Notes: generated by a model not told the origin, from the sequence alone. Shown: positions 17,122-26,684, counted from the stretch's first letter. The stretch: DNA of 64,000 nt from Paenibacillus xylanexedens (GCF_007680605.1 NZ_VEIO01000008.1:152302-216301); one strand, 5' to 3'. Numbers and translations are program-made.

Positions 17122-17907
17122 TTAACGAATCTCTGACGGGCTTTTGCCCGTATATTGCTTGAACTGACGGCTGAAGAAAAAGATATCCCGATAGCCCAGT
17201 GCATCCGCAACTTCGGTCACGTTCATACCGGTATGCACCAGAAGATGTTCTGCCCGTTCAATGCGCATACGAATAATATAGGACTGTACCGATGATCCGA
17301 CAAGTTCCTTGAACTTGATTGAAAAATAACGCGGCGACAGACCGGCTCGTGCGGCCAGATCCTCTACGCGATGAGTTATTCCGGGATGCTGACGAACATA
17401 ATTCGCGACCTCCTGAATCACATCGGACAACTGATTACTTACCTTTTTCTCCACAGGTTCTTCCGTATCCGCACGCAGCAAATGGATCATTAACTGCTTC
17501 AGAATCAGCCTGCTCTCTTCATCACGTCCATACACATCGGACAAAAACAGCCTTACGTAACGTGCAAGCAAATGCTCGAACTCCACGGTCTCCTGCACTT
17601 CACGGTAAGACTGAGGTACATCCACAACAGGCTCGTCCACATCGAAATGAATATATGTAAGCACCAGTGGTTTCTGTCTGTTATGCGTTGCGCTTGTATG
17701 GTCTCCCGGACGAAACAGGAAACAACTCCCTTTGCCAACCTCGTAAGGCTGATCATTCAAAATAACCGTGCCTTCACCGCTCCACACGTAAAATAAATCA
17801 TAATTTTGCATCGGTTTTTCACGCTTCTGCCATTTCCAGCCCGGCTCACAGACTATTTTGGCGACAGCGGGCAAAATTACAAATGATGACGGCGATGCCT
17901 GCAGCAT
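17122..17907 (-). CDS. AraC family transcriptional regulator
   Basis: The N-terminal half is a cupin-like sensing domain (YDLFYVWSGEGTVIL, GSCFLFRPGDHTSAT) typical of AraC regulators that sense sugars. The C-terminal 100 residues carry two helix-turn-helix motifs: VEDLAARAGLSPRYFSIKFK and VTEVADALGYRDIFFFSRQF, ending YTGKSPSEIR. No membrane segment is present, so it acts in the cytoplasm on DNA. Its target is not evident, since no transport or sugar operon adjoins it. The ATG follows GGGGGAG. A TATAAT box at 17958-17953 on the minus strand may drive it. Confidence 0.93.
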   Translation of the reverse strand: MLQASPSSFVILPAVAKIVCEPGWKWQKREKPMQNYDLFYVWSGEGTVILNDQPYEVGKGSCFLFRPGDHTSATHNRQKPLVLTYIHFDVDEPVVDVPQSYREVQETVEFEHLLARYVRLFLSDVYGRDEESRLILKQLMIHLLRADTEEPVEKKVSNQLSDVIQEVANYVRQHPGITHRVEDLAARAGLSPRYFSIKFKELVGSSVQSYIIRMRIERAEHLLVHTGMNVTEVADALGYRDIFFFSRQFKQYTGKSPSEIR

Positions 17908-17952
17908 GTCGCCACTCCCCCTTGACAGTTAATCTCTTTAAACACTTATCCC

Positions 17953-17958
17953 ATTATA
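17953..17958 (-). promoter_or_regulatory. -10 box for the AraC-type gene
   Basis: Minus-strand TATAAT lies 46 bases upstream of the AraC-type start codon, in the gap after the MocR gene. No good -35 was found at 16-18 bases (TTCGTT-like), so the promoter may be weak or activated. Confidence 0.4.
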
Positions 17959-17967
17959 CAGCGGAAT

Positions 17968-19425
17968 TCACTGAAACGAAAATGTACACTTCTCCCACGC
18001 AGCTTGCATCCGCTGTATCCCTTCACGAATCTCCTCTTTTTGCAGATGAGCAAACCCGAAACAAATCGCAGCATGCCCCGGAATCAAGCGATACTGCTCT
18101 ACATCCCGGAACAAAACTCCTTGCTTATGAAGCTCTTTGGTAAACCGTTCATAACTTGCCTGGTCACCGTTCCAGATCGCGTAAATGGCCAAACCGGCAT
18201 CCCCTGGCTGCATGGTGAATGCTTGCGGCAACCACCGATTCATCTCCTCCACAAAAAAGTCATGCCGCTCCCCATATAGCCGGGTTAATCGACGTAAATG
18301 CCGCATGTATCCACCTCGTGTCATAAATCTGGCTAGTGCACGTTGTTCCAGCAACGCAGGTGACACCGGTTCATACAGAGCCTTGGCAGCCAGCAATGGC
18401 TCGACCAGACTGCTCGGCAATACCGCATAACCGAGCCGGAACGAAGCGGGCATCGTTTGGGAGAAGGAACCGATATATATCACGCGTTGCTCACGATCAA
18501 GCACCTTAAGTGGTTCAATCGGCCGTCCACCCCAGCGGAACTCACTGTCATAATCGTCTTCCACAATAACGGCATTTTGTTTTGATGCCCAGTTCAGTAA
18601 GGCACGCCTTCGTTCCAGCCCTAACACCGCTCCGGTCGGGAACTGACGAGTCGGCGTGACAAATAATGTCTTTGCCTGCCAATGCTGCGGGATAATGCCC
18701 CCTTCATCAACCGCTGCGGGTATTACCTGACCGCCGCAAGATCTGACCGCATGTACAATGCCTTGATAACCCGGACTTTCCAGCACCACAGGGCTTCCCT
18801 CATCAATGAGTAACTGGGATAACAGCGTAATGCCTTGCATCGATCCACTGAACAGTACGATCTGTGAAGCTTCCGTTTGAATACCACGTGTCCGGCGAAG
18901 ATGTGCGGCAATCGCTTCACGCAGCTCCGGATCACCGGCTGCACCACCTGCATCCCGCCAGCCACTACGATGAACCGCAGCGAGTGCGCTTTTCCACTCG
19001 GCTTTTGGAAAATGTTCTGGCAACAATCGCTGCATCCGAAAATTGATGACTGATTCCTGTGCCAGTTGCACCTCTACACGTGAACGATTGTGTTCTGCCG
19101 TTAATGCGCGAAGACGCTCTCCCCATGGAGATAAAGGCAACACCGCTTCGCTATGATCGTTGTAATGCACGGACAAGGATTCCGTAACATAGGTTCCTTT
19201 TCCCGGATAAGCACGGACATATCCATCCGCAAGCAACATATCGTATACCTGGGCTACCGACCCGCGCGACATGTCGTACTGTTTCGCCAGTAAACGCGTA
19301 GATGGCAACCGTGCTCCCGCTTCCAGTGCACCTGAATGAATCGCATCCCGCAGTGCGTGATATAACGCTTGATATTTGTATCGATATTGGAGCTCGTATG
19401 AATCAAGTGGTAGCCACAATTCCAT
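17968..19425 (-). CDS. MocR/GabR-type regulator (GntR HTH fused to aminotransferase fold)
   Basis: The N-terminal winged helix (LYHALRDAIHSGALEAGARLPSTR region, then LAKQYDMSRGSVAQVYDML) is of GntR type. From about residue 120 it is fused to a fold-type I aminotransferase domain with a PLP lysine region IYIGSFSQTMPASFRLGYA and VIVEDDYDSEFRW. Such proteins use PLP as an effector and often control vitamin B6 or amino-acid genes. The divergent neighbour encodes a PNPOx-like flavoprotein, the classic arrangement for PdxR-like regulators, so that gene is the likely target. The length of 485 is normal and the ATG follows AAGGGGGG. Confidence 0.93.
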   Translation of the reverse strand: MELWLPLDSYELQYRYKYQALYHALRDAIHSGALEAGARLPSTRLLAKQYDMSRGSVAQVYDMLLADGYVRAYPGKGTYVTESLSVHYNDHSEAVLPLSPWGERLRALTAEHNRSRVEVQLAQESVINFRMQRLLPEHFPKAEWKSALAAVHRSGWRDAGGAAGDPELREAIAAHLRRTRGIQTEASQIVLFSGSMQGITLLSQLLIDEGSPVVLESPGYQGIVHAVRSCGGQVIPAAVDEGGIIPQHWQAKTLFVTPTRQFPTGAVLGLERRRALLNWASKQNAVIVEDDYDSEFRWGGRPIEPLKVLDREQRVIYIGSFSQTMPASFRLGYAVLPSSLVEPLLAAKALYEPVSPALLEQRALARFMTRGGYMRHLRRLTRLYGERHDFFVEEMNRWLPQAFTMQPGDAGLAIYAIWNGDQASYERFTKELHKQGVLFRDVEQYRLIPGHAAICFGFAHLQKEEIREGIQRMQAAWEKCTFSFQ

Positions 19426-19688
19426 GCGATTCCCCCCTTAACATGTCTTCTTGATCTTTAATTCTATTTTCACTTCTATCTTTTCCTGGTCTTACTTCCT
19501 GCTTAAAATCATCTTCTATTCCAATTGGCCTATAAAAATGAATGTAAATTGGATCTATTTTACTGTCAATATTCGTTTTATGGTTATGTTCATGGAATGC
19601 AATACTGTAATCATATTTCTGACATGTTCTAATGGCTTTCTACATTCAGACCTGTCCTAACAATTTCTACAATAATGGGGGAAATCAC

Positions 19689-20306
19689 ATGAGACGCAAA
19701 GAGTTTTCGGTAGAAGAAGAACAGGCAATCATTACATTTCTGGACCAGTGCTCATTCGGTTTTTTGGGTACCGTCAGCCCGGATGGAGAACCGAGAGTCA
19801 CACCGCTGAATTTTGTATATATGGATGGTTGCTTTTATTTTCATGGAAGTTTAGCCGGTGAAAAAATGAAACAGATCAAACAGAACTCGTCTGTCAGCTT
19901 TACCGTGGCGGAGGAATTCTCGCTGATTCCTTCTTTTTTCAGTGACCCTGAACTGGCCTGTCCTGCAACCTCTTTTTTCAAAAGTGTCATGGCATCCGGT
20001 CTGGCAGAGCGTGTAGAAGATCTTGATATTAAAGGTAAGGTACTGCAGCGGTTTATGGAGAAACTCCAACCGCAAGGCGGTTATGTACCGATTGATGCAC
20101 AGGACTCACGCTACACCGGGCAACTCAAAGCTGTTGCTGTCGTTCGAATCGTACCGGAGCGACTCAGTGCCAAGTTTAAATTCGGGCAGAATTTGACACC
20201 TGAACGATTTGATCATATCAGCGATGAACTGCATAAACGAAACGAAGGCCGGGATCATGAAACGGCTGAAATGATGCGAAAGTATTGCCCGTACCATCAG
20301 GAGTAA
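19689..20306 (+). CDS. Pyridoxamine 5'-phosphate oxidase family protein
   Basis: A split-barrel FMN-binding protein of 205 residues. SFGFLGTVSPDGEPRVTPLNFVYMDGCFYFHGS is the typical flavin and phosphate binding stretch, and VVRIVPERLSAKFKFGQ forms the later strands. Members with this layout are flavin reductases or oxidases of uncertain substrate; true pyridoxamine oxidase activity is not established. ATG 19689 follows GGGGGAAA; codons further upstream lack a site. It is divergent from a MocR-type regulator that probably controls it, with 263 bases between them. Confidence 0.88.
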   Translation: MRRKEFSVEEEQAIITFLDQCSFGFLGTVSPDGEPRVTPLNFVYMDGCFYFHGSLAGEKMKQIKQNSSVSFTVAEEFSLIPSFFSDPELACPATSFFKSVMASGLAERVEDLDIKGKVLQRFMEKLQPQGGYVPIDAQDSRYTGQLKAVAVVRIVPERLSAKFKFGQNLTPERFDHISDELHKRNEGRDHETAEMMRKYCPYHQE

Positions 20307-20423
20307 CTCGTCCAAATCCGGCCTTACATTCATGCTAATGTTGCATTCTGACCCCGCGCAACAACGCGGTGAAGTGATATAACTGTCATATTGCGTAATT
20401 TCCGTGACGGGGCCATGTCAAGG

Positions 20424-20432
20424 TGTTATAAT
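20424..20432 (+). promoter_or_regulatory. Extended -10 promoter of the aminotransferase gene
   Basis: TGTTATAAT is a perfect extended -10 element (TGnTATAAT). The -35 position carries only GTGACG, which is acceptable for an extended -10 promoter. Transcription would start about 35 bases before the chosen ATG. Confidence 0.6.
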
Positions 20433-20472
20433 GTTAGGCAGTGAATCACAAAGACTTGGAAGGATGAAAAGA

Positions 20473-21771
20473 ATGAATCCACTGGCTGAACAGTTGAACG
20501 AAAGTATTCAGGCCGGCAGCAGTCACGTCTACTCCATGCTGTCACAACTCGGCAAAGAAATTTATTTTCCTAAAGAAGGTATCTTAAGTCAATCTGCGGA
20601 AGCAGCAAGCTTGGCCAAGACCTATAATGCAACGATTGGTATCGCTCTGGAGGGTGGAGTACCCATGCATCTTCCGGTGATTCAGGAGAAGTTGTCCGCA
20701 TTCCAGCCGAAGGATCTGTATCCTTACGCACCGCCTGCAGGCAAACCTGAATTACGAACCGTTTGGAGAGAGAAGATGCTGAAAGAAACCCCTTCTCTGG
20801 AAGGTAAATCTTTCGGGAATCCAATTGTAACGAACGCACTGACTCATGGACTCAGCATCGTAGCCGACCTGTTCACTGAAGAAGGGGACGCTGTTATATA
20901 TCCGGATAAAAACTGGGAGAATTACGAGCTGACTTTCGGAATTCGTCGACACGGCCAGTTGATTTATTATCCATTGTTTGATGATCAAATGAACTTCAAC
21001 AGCAACGGGCTGCTTCAGGCGTTGCTTGCACAAAAGGACAAAGGGAAAGCCATTGTTCTGCTGAACTTCCCGAACAATCCGACAGGTTACACGCCAGGCG
21101 GCGCAGAAGCAGATGCCATCGTTGATGCCATTCGTCAAGCTGCTGAAGCGGGTGTAAATGTTGTTGTCGTTACAGATGATGCTTACTTTGGTCTGTTCTT
21201 TGAAGATTCCATTCATGAGTCTCTTTTTGGTAAACTGGCCAATATCCATCCACGTGTATTAACGGTGAAAATCGACGGTGCAACGAAGGAAGAATTCGTA
21301 TGGGGCTTCCGTGTAGGATTCATTACATTTGCTCATGAAGATGCTGCTGTTTTGCATGCATTGGAGCAAAAAACACTTGGTATCATCCGTGCAACGATTT
21401 CAAGCGGACCACATCCTTCACAGACTTTTGTTCTGGATGCGCTGAAAGCACCGGAGTTTGAAGCACAGAAACAAGAAAAGTTTGAGATTATGAAAGGCCG
21501 TGCCAACAAAGTTAAAGCAATCCTGGACAGCGGTAAGTATGGAGACGTATGGGATTATTATCCGTTCAACTCCGGTTACTTCATGTGTCTGAAGCTTAAA
21601 CAAGTCGGTGCTGAAGCACTCCGTAGCCATCTGTTGCACCAATATGGTGTGGGCACGATTGCACTCGGTGAATCGGATTTGCGAATTGCCTTCTCTTGTA
21701 TTGAGGAAGCAGGTTTGGAAGAACTGTTCGATACGGTCTATCGCGGCGTTCAGGATCTACAAACGACTTAG
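20473..21771 (+). CDS. PLP-dependent class I/II aminotransferase
   Basis: This 432-residue fold-type I aminotransferase has the PLP-contacting segments VTNALTHGLSIVADLF, LLNFPNNPTGYTP (substrate loop Asn-Pro), VVVTDDAYFGLFF (Asp and Tyr holding PLP) and the Schiff-base lysine region VKIDGATKEEFVWGFRVGF, where the lysine precedes GFRVG. It resembles aromatic or branched-chain aminotransferases, but substrate specificity cannot be read. ATG 20473 is taken because GGAAGG lies nine bases upstream; the ATG at 20464 touches the site. It appears to be a single-gene unit with an extended -10 promoter and its own terminator. Confidence 0.92.
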   Translation: MNPLAEQLNESIQAGSSHVYSMLSQLGKEIYFPKEGILSQSAEAASLAKTYNATIGIALEGGVPMHLPVIQEKLSAFQPKDLYPYAPPAGKPELRTVWREKMLKETPSLEGKSFGNPIVTNALTHGLSIVADLFTEEGDAVIYPDKNWENYELTFGIRRHGQLIYYPLFDDQMNFNSNGLLQALLAQKDKGKAIVLLNFPNNPTGYTPGGAEADAIVDAIRQAAEAGVNVVVVTDDAYFGLFFEDSIHESLFGKLANIHPRVLTVKIDGATKEEFVWGFRVGFITFAHEDAAVLHALEQKTLGIIRATISSGPHPSQTFVLDALKAPEFEAQKQEKFEIMKGRANKVKAILDSGKYGDVWDYYPFNSGYFMCLKLKQVGAEALRSHLLHQYGVGTIALGESDLRIAFSCIEEAGLEELFDTVYRGVQDLQTT

Positions 21772-21816
21772 CATATAAGTAATATAACCTTCTAATTTAG
21801 ATGGTCTCAAAAATAG

Positions 21817-21868
21817 AACCCTTTGCGGCACATTGCGAAAGCTAATGTCACCGCCGAAGGGTTTTTTC
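21817..21868 (+). terminator. Terminator after the aminotransferase gene
   Basis: A long imperfect stem pairs aaccctttgcggcacatt (from 21817) with aatgtcaccgccgaagggtt, followed by a run of six T on the plus strand. Several G-U pairs and one small internal loop are present. Confidence 0.75.
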
Positions 21869-21993
21869 GTTTTAGTACATTCACATTTTCAGAAAACTTC
21901 AATTGCGTCCACTAAGGCTCCTACCCTCCTACTGGACAGATGCCCAAAACACATATGCACGGGCAGAGGCCCAATCAGCCTAACACCATGACA

Positions 21994-22002
21994 CATAATA
22001 TA
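21994..22002 (+). promoter_or_regulatory. Possible sporulation sigma -10 element
   Basis: CATAATATA fits the CATAnnnTA -10 pattern of sigma-K promoters and lies 50 bases upstream of the YjcZ-type gene. The upstream AC expected at -35 is not well placed, so this is tentative. Confidence 0.35.
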
Positions 22003-22051
22003 CGATGTACGCAAGGGCGTGCCAAACCATTACTCGAAAGGGGTATGAACC

Positions 22052-22177
22052 ATGTCCCAAGTTGAAGATACAAGAGGCGGATACGGATACTGTGGCGTTG
22101 GAGGATTCACAAACATTGGTGCCATTCTCGTACTGTTCATCCTGCTCGTAATCATCACAAAATCCTTCCTGTACTAA
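22052..22177 (+). CDS. YjcZ family sporulation peptide
   Basis: The 41-residue product has a Gly/Tyr-rich head (RGGYGYCGVGGF) and a single hydrophobic helix (IGAILVLFILLVIITKSFLY), the exact plan of YjcZ-type sporulation peptides of Bacillus and relatives. These are small membrane-associated spore proteins of unknown role. The ATG has AAAGGGG eight bases upstream, and a sigma-K-like -10 lies 50 bases upstream. It is a solitary gene flanked by terminators. Confidence 0.82.
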   Translation: MSQVEDTRGGYGYCGVGGFTNIGAILVLFILLVIITKSFLY

Positions 22178-22233
22178 TACGCCTTCGCTATGTATACGCA
22201 CACGACATCATGAGTTTACATCACACATCAATA

Positions 22234-22273
22234 AAGAAGGGTATTTCGGGATACAGCCCGAAATACCCTTCTT
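22234..22273. terminator. Bidirectional terminator between the YjcZ gene and ecsB
   Basis: Seventeen-base perfect arms aagaagggtatttcggg (22234-22250) and the complementary 22257-22273 enclose a six-base loop. Both strands continue with pyrimidine-rich tails. It can end the YjcZ transcript and the leftward helicase-ecsAB transcript. Confidence 0.9.
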
Positions 22274-22350
22274 TTCTTGCTTCTACGACTCATTCACTTG
22301 TGATGAATAAACCTGACGGCTCAGCCAAAGCTTAAGCTAATTGGGTTCTT

Positions 22351-23568
22351 CTACTCGTCCTCTTCCTCTTTGAGCCATTTGCTGCCCTGCGAACGACGCA
22401 TCAGCACAATCACAAGTACACCGAGTACAAGTGCAATGCCTGTTATGCTCAGACCTTCCATTCCTGCTGCCAGCATCGGCAACCACATGAGCAATGCGGC
22501 TATCACATTCAGTTGGAAGATGAAACCGAGCACCTGTGAACGGCGGCTCTCTCCTGAGATCGGATAGATCATGATCCAGAAGGATTCACTGTGACTGCGG
22601 CGCAGCACCCCCAGTTGAATGCCTGTAAGTAGCAGGAAGAACAGATATACCCCGATTCCGAAGTAACTGCCTGCCGTCCACCAGGAAAGCAACATACCCA
22701 GAATGATCAGACGCAGAACAATGGTGAATACTTCCGTTCGAATAAATGTTTTGGTCATGAGATATCGGTAAGCCTGTCCCGCATTCCATGGAAGCCCATT
22801 GCCCCATTTGCTGAGCCAGCGGCGAGCGTTTACCTTTTGCCCGGACGATGGCACATCGACAAACCAGCCTAATGTACGCATCACTCTGCCTGCCTGTGTC
22901 TGCTCCACCTGAATCAGACGTTCCCAAGCGACTCGGTGTTTAACAGGTATACGCAGCGCAACGATATAAACAGCGGCCAGTAACAACAGAAACCAAAGGC
23001 TGCGTAGTGGCGGTTGCCATAGCCAGGCGGCAACGGCAAGTATAGCCAGTGCCCAGCGTAGCATCCGATATCCCTTGGACGCTCCAGCCTGAACCATCCT
23101 CAGTTCTTGCCATGCACCATAACTGGACAACACTTTCCATAGTACGAGAAACAACATCGACCAGCCTAGTGGTTTGGCATCTACATCTGCCCTTACATAA
23201 AGTGGCCACAAAGTAAGAAATACAAAAAGCAACAACAGCATCTTATAAATAACGCCACGCACAAAGCTGTTTTTCAAATAATCCTGCATCCGGTACTCCT
23301 GCGGCCGCAAGAAGACAATATCTGCCGGAAGCAAATATGTACGATAACTGCTAAACAGTGCAAGCGGAGCCAGCAACAATAAAGCAATCCAGCGAATCGG
23401 AAATCCCGCAGGAATATTCTGTACGAAGGAGGTATACCAAGCGGAGAAAGCGATGACGAGAAACAGAAATACCATCGCCACGCCGCTCTGAATGACATAG
23501 CCCACATAAGGTAAAATTCCATTCCAAAAACCTGTCCGACGTTGCTTCCATAACAGCTTGAGATCCAT
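22351..23568 (-). CDS. ecsB: ABC transporter permease EcsB
   Basis: A 405-residue polytopic membrane protein with about ten hydrophobic segments (for example SGVAMVFLFLVIAFSAW, YKMLLLLFVFLTLWPLY, LGMLLSWWTAGSYFGI). It matches EcsB, the membrane partner of EcsA. In Bacillus this system affects secretion, competence and regulated intramembrane proteolysis. The transported molecule is not firmly established. It starts one base after the ecsA stop, so the two are translationally coupled. The acidic tail KEEEDE is cytoplasmic by prediction. Confidence 0.92.
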   Translation of the reverse strand: MDLKLLWKQRRTGFWNGILPYVGYVIQSGVAMVFLFLVIAFSAWYTSFVQNIPAGFPIRWIALLLLAPLALFSSYRTYLLPADIVFLRPQEYRMQDYLKNSFVRGVIYKMLLLLFVFLTLWPLYVRADVDAKPLGWSMLFLVLWKVLSSYGAWQELRMVQAGASKGYRMLRWALAILAVAAWLWQPPLRSLWFLLLLAAVYIVALRIPVKHRVAWERLIQVEQTQAGRVMRTLGWFVDVPSSGQKVNARRWLSKWGNGLPWNAGQAYRYLMTKTFIRTEVFTIVLRLIILGMLLSWWTAGSYFGIGVYLFFLLLTGIQLGVLRRSHSESFWIMIYPISGESRRSQVLGFIFQLNVIAALLMWLPMLAAGMEGLSITGIALVLGVLVIVLMRRSQGSKWLKEEEDE

Positions 23569-23569
23569 A

Positions 23570-24322
23570 CTAATCCCTGCCTTGCACGAGGGAGTAGAAC
23601 ATGTGCTCCAGCGGTGTGTCAGGCTCCCCGAACTTCGTACGCAGTTCGTTTAATGTTCCTTGAGCAATGACCTGTCCACGATGCAATACAACGAAGCGGT
23701 CACAATAATTTTCAATCGTGGACAAAATGTGTGAACTCAGCAGAATGGAAGACCCGGCTGCTTTCATCTCCAGCATAAAATCAAGCAGTGAACGAATACC
23801 CAACGGGTCGAGTCCAAGAAATGGTTCATCGATAATGTAGAGTGGCGGTCCTGCCACAAAAGCACACATAATCATGACCTTTTGACGCATCCCTTTGGAC
23901 AGATGTGTGGACAGACTTGTGCTTTTCTCATTCATGCGGAACAAATTCAGTAACTTCTCTGTCCGTTGTTTAAAATCCGCTTCGGACACATTGTACGCTC
24001 TTGCCGTAAACTCCAGATGCTCCATGACGGTCATTTCATCATATAATTCAGGAGATTCCGGTACAAAGGCCATCGCAGATTGGTAGATCTGTGCATCCTC
24101 ATCCCGTTTTTTGCCCATTACCCGAACTTCTCCCTGTTGCGGAGTCATCAGACCGAGAATATGTTTCATCGTTGTACTCTTGCCAGCACCGTTTAATCCA
24201 ATCAATCCGACCATTTCTCCGCGGCCCACTTCCAGGTTCACGTCATGAAGCACTGGCCGTTTGGCACTGTACCCACCACTAAGCCCGCTGATTTGCAGCA
24301 CAGGCGATTGAACATTTTCCAT
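23570..24322 (-). CDS. ecsA: ABC transporter ATP-binding protein EcsA
   Basis: A standard 250-residue ABC ATPase. Walker A is GLNGAGKST near residue 42, the signature is LSKGMRQKV (the LSKGM form typical of EcsA), and Walker B is YIIDEPFLGLD, followed by the switch histidine in LLSSHILS. It powers EcsB. It lies 25 bases after the helicase gene and one base before ecsB, consistent with a three-gene leftward operon. Confidence 0.95.
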   Translation of the reverse strand: MENVQSPVLQISGLSGGYSAKRPVLHDVNLEVGRGEMVGLIGLNGAGKSTTMKHILGLMTPQQGEVRVMGKKRDEDAQIYQSAMAFVPESPELYDEMTVMEHLEFTARAYNVSEADFKQRTEKLLNLFRMNEKSTSLSTHLSKGMRQKVMIMCAFVAGPPLYIIDEPFLGLDPLGIRSLLDFMLEMKAAGSSILLSSHILSTIENYCDRFVVLHRGQVIAQGTLNELRTKFGEPDTPLEHMFYSLVQGRD

Positions 24323-24347
24323 CTATCCCTGCACCCCTTTCATCCGA

Positions 24348-25727
24348 TTATTCCTCAGAGCGCGGCGCTCTGTCTTTGCTCCATTTGGGCGCTCCCTTGT
24401 TTTTGCGGTTCTGGTCGCTCTCTGTGCGGCCTCCGTTACCACTAGGTTTGCCGCTTGCGGGACGCTGACCCGAATTCGAAATGGTTGCTCTCGTGCCCGG
24501 TTTCCGGTTCCCTTGAGCTGGCTTGCGATCACGGGACTGTCCCGGTTTCCGCGAGAACGAATGTCCTTCAGGGCGCGTATCCGGCCGCGGATCAGCCACC
24601 AACACTTTACCTCCGAAGAGTGTACGCTCCTGTAATTCAATTCCGAGTTCGCGAGCGAATTTACGCATGATGAAAATTTGGGTTTCATCGACGATGGACA
24701 ATACAATTCCTGAACGTCCCATTCGGCCTGTCCGGCCTGCGCGATGAACATAGTGCTCTGAGTCAAAAGCAGGGTCATAGTTGATGACCATTGGCAAACC
24801 TTCAATGTCCAATCCTCTTGCCGCCACCTCGGAGGCGATCAGCAATTGAATTTTGCCGTTACGGAAGGCGGCGAGTACGTTGCTGCGAGTCACTTTGTCG
24901 GCATCTCCGTAAAGCGCAGCTGCGGACAGCCCGAGGTGATTCATTTTTGCCTCAACCTCACCGATATCCTCCGTTGCATTCACAAAGACGATTGCCCGAT
25001 CCGGGTTGTATTGTCTAACCAGGCGACGCAGCATATCGATCTTGTTGCGGCTCTCTTCCACAAAATAATAATGTTCGAGTCCTGCAGCCGTCGCACGATC
25101 CGGTTCAATACCGATATGAACAGGCTCTTTCATCTCGCGCTTAGCAAGCGTAGCCGTATGTTCGTCAATTGTAGCTGACAGGAAGATTAACTGACGGTCG
25201 CGCAGCGCACTTTTCAGCACAAATTCCACGTCACTTACACCGCCGAGCTGGAACACCTGATCTGCTTCATCAATAACAATGGTCGATACATTGTGCATTT
25301 TCAGCTTTTTAAGTGTGATCAGTTCCTTCAACCGTCCAGGCGTACCAACAACCAGCTCTGGATGCTCACGCAATTTCTCGATCTGACGTTTCACGGCAGC
25401 GCCGCCAATCAGACCTTGTACACCGATGCCGCGATCCGCACCGTAACGCTGAGCCTCACGCACAATTTGCATGGCAAGTTCCTGCGTTGGTGCAATAATC
25501 AGTTTTTGGGTTCCTTTAATATCACTTTTGATGGATTGAAGAAGCGGTAGCAGATACGCCAGCGTTTTGCCTGTTCCTGTCTGTGACTTGGACACCACAT
25601 CTTTCCCTTCCAGAATAACCGGAATGGTCTGTGCCTGTACCGGGGAAGGCTCGTTAATGCCGTGCTGAGCTAACAATGCTCCCAGATCCTCTGCTACGCC
25701 AATTGATGCAAAAGTTTGATTCGTCAT
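24348..25727 (-). CDS. DEAD-box ATP-dependent RNA helicase
   Basis: All DEAD-box motifs are visible: Q motif (PSPVQAQTIPVI), motif I SQTGTGKT, Ia PTQELAMQ, Ib TPGR, II DEAD, III SAT, IV IVFVNA, V ARGLDIEGL and VI HRAGRTGRMG. The last 90 residues are a basic Gly/Arg/Ser-rich tail (RKPGQSRDRKPAQ) suited to loose RNA binding. It unwinds short RNA duplexes, probably in ribosome assembly or mRNA turnover. The ATG at 25727 has AAAGGATGG in good register; the in-frame ATG at 25736 overlaps that site. First gene of the ecs operon. Confidence 0.94.
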   Translation of the reverse strand: MTNQTFASIGVAEDLGALLAQHGINEPSPVQAQTIPVILEGKDVVSKSQTGTGKTLAYLLPLLQSIKSDIKGTQKLIIAPTQELAMQIVREAQRYGADRGIGVQGLIGGAAVKRQIEKLREHPELVVGTPGRLKELITLKKLKMHNVSTIVIDEADQVFQLGGVSDVEFVLKSALRDRQLIFLSATIDEHTATLAKREMKEPVHIGIEPDRATAAGLEHYYFVEESRNKIDMLRRLVRQYNPDRAIVFVNATEDIGEVEAKMNHLGLSAAALYGDADKVTRSNVLAAFRNGKIQLLIASEVAARGLDIEGLPMVINYDPAFDSEHYVHRAGRTGRMGRSGIVLSIVDETQIFIMRKFARELGIELQERTLFGGKVLVADPRPDTRPEGHSFSRKPGQSRDRKPAQGNRKPGTRATISNSGQRPASGKPSGNGGRTESDQNRKNKGAPKWSKDRAPRSEE

Positions 25728-25846
25728 GTATTCCATCCTTTAAATTTATTCTTAAAAAAACAAAAGCCTGTCATCACATTACCTTTCATTATATGCGAAA
25801 TAAGCCCGCTTACCAAATCTTATTGCCGAAATGTTCAAGTCTGCGC

Positions 25847-25878
25847 AAAAAAAAGAAAAGCCCCTCGGCGGAGCCCTT
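25847..25878 (-). terminator. Terminator after the SDR gene
   Basis: On the minus strand, AAGGGCTCC and GGGGCTTTT form a nine-pair stem with three G-U pairs around a GCCGA loop, followed by a long run of T. It lies just downstream of the SDR stop codon. Confidence 0.65.
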
Positions 25879-25910
25879 CTTCATCCGATATATGGTGCAC
25901 TCGTTACATT

Positions 25911-26684
25911 CTACTTCTGATTCATTACACCGTGTGACAAGCGGTCAGCCAGTCTCGGGAACAACTGATATAGCCAAATACCCGCTGATGCCAGCCGTGG
26001 CAAATTCACTTCTTCCTTGCGTTTCTTCATGGCCCGAATCATATGGCCCGCTACATTCTGAGGTGTCAGCATCAGCCAGCGCACATTGTTTACGTAATTC
26101 CCTGAAGGATCCGCACGATCAAAAAACGGTGTGTCAATGGGACCTGGATTAATCGTCGTGACGGTAATTCCCGTCTTGCGCAGTTCCTGACGCAGTGCGT
26201 TGCTGAATCCAAGTACAGCATGCTTTGTAGCCGTATACGATGCTGATTTGGCCGTCCCTATTTTACCAGCCATCGAAGCTACGTTTACAATCTGGCCTTT
26301 GCCCCGTTCAAGCATATGTGGAAGCACCGCTTTGGTACAACGGACAATGCCCATGTAATTGACGTCCATCATCTCATCGAATTCTTGTACAGACATGTCT
26401 GTCATGGCAGCAAATTTTCCGTATCCGGCGTTATTCAGCAAAATATCGATTCGTCCGTATTTATGTAACATCTCATCTACAGCCGTCTGAACCTGCTCAC
26501 TGTCTGTGACATCCAGCGTAAGCAGTTCATGCCGCCCCCGTAGTGAAGCACCAATCTGATCCAGCTTATCCCGCGAACGGGCAGCCAAAATCGGGATGGC
26601 TCCTTCCTCGATCAGCATTTGTGCACAGAGCGCACCGATTCCACTTGATGCCCCTGTTATAAAAACAACCTGATCTTTCAGCAT
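25911..26684 (-). CDS. Short-chain dehydrogenase/reductase (SDR family)
   Basis: A 257-residue classical SDR: nucleotide-binding GASSGIG near residue 11, NNAG in DILLNNAGYGKF, catalytic Ser in VASMAGKIGTAKSASYTATKH with the YxxxK pair Tyr and Lys, and PGPIDTPF downstream. Arg in AARSR after the second strand suggests NADP(H) preference. It resembles YqjQ-type SDRs; the substrate is unknown. The ATG at 26684 follows GGGAGGACATCAACC; the open frame upstream has no site. It stands alone between the helicase promoter region and cheX. Confidence 0.92.
   Translation of the reverse strand: MLKDQVVFITGASSGIGALCAQMLIEEGAIPILAARSRDKLDQIGASLRGRHELLTLDVTDSEQVQTAVDEMLHKYGRIDILLNNAGYGKFAAMTDMSVQEFDEMMDVNYMGIVRCTKAVLPHMLERGKGQIVNVASMAGKIGTAKSASYTATKHAVLGFSNALRQELRKTGITVTTINPGPIDTPFFDRADPSGNYVNNVRWLMLTPQNVAGHMIRAMKKRKEEVNLPRLASAGIWLYQLFPRLADRLSHGVMNQK

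Noticed and set aside
20355..20370. ccgcg/cgcgg hairpin after the PNPOx-like gene
   Set aside because: Short stem and no T-run.
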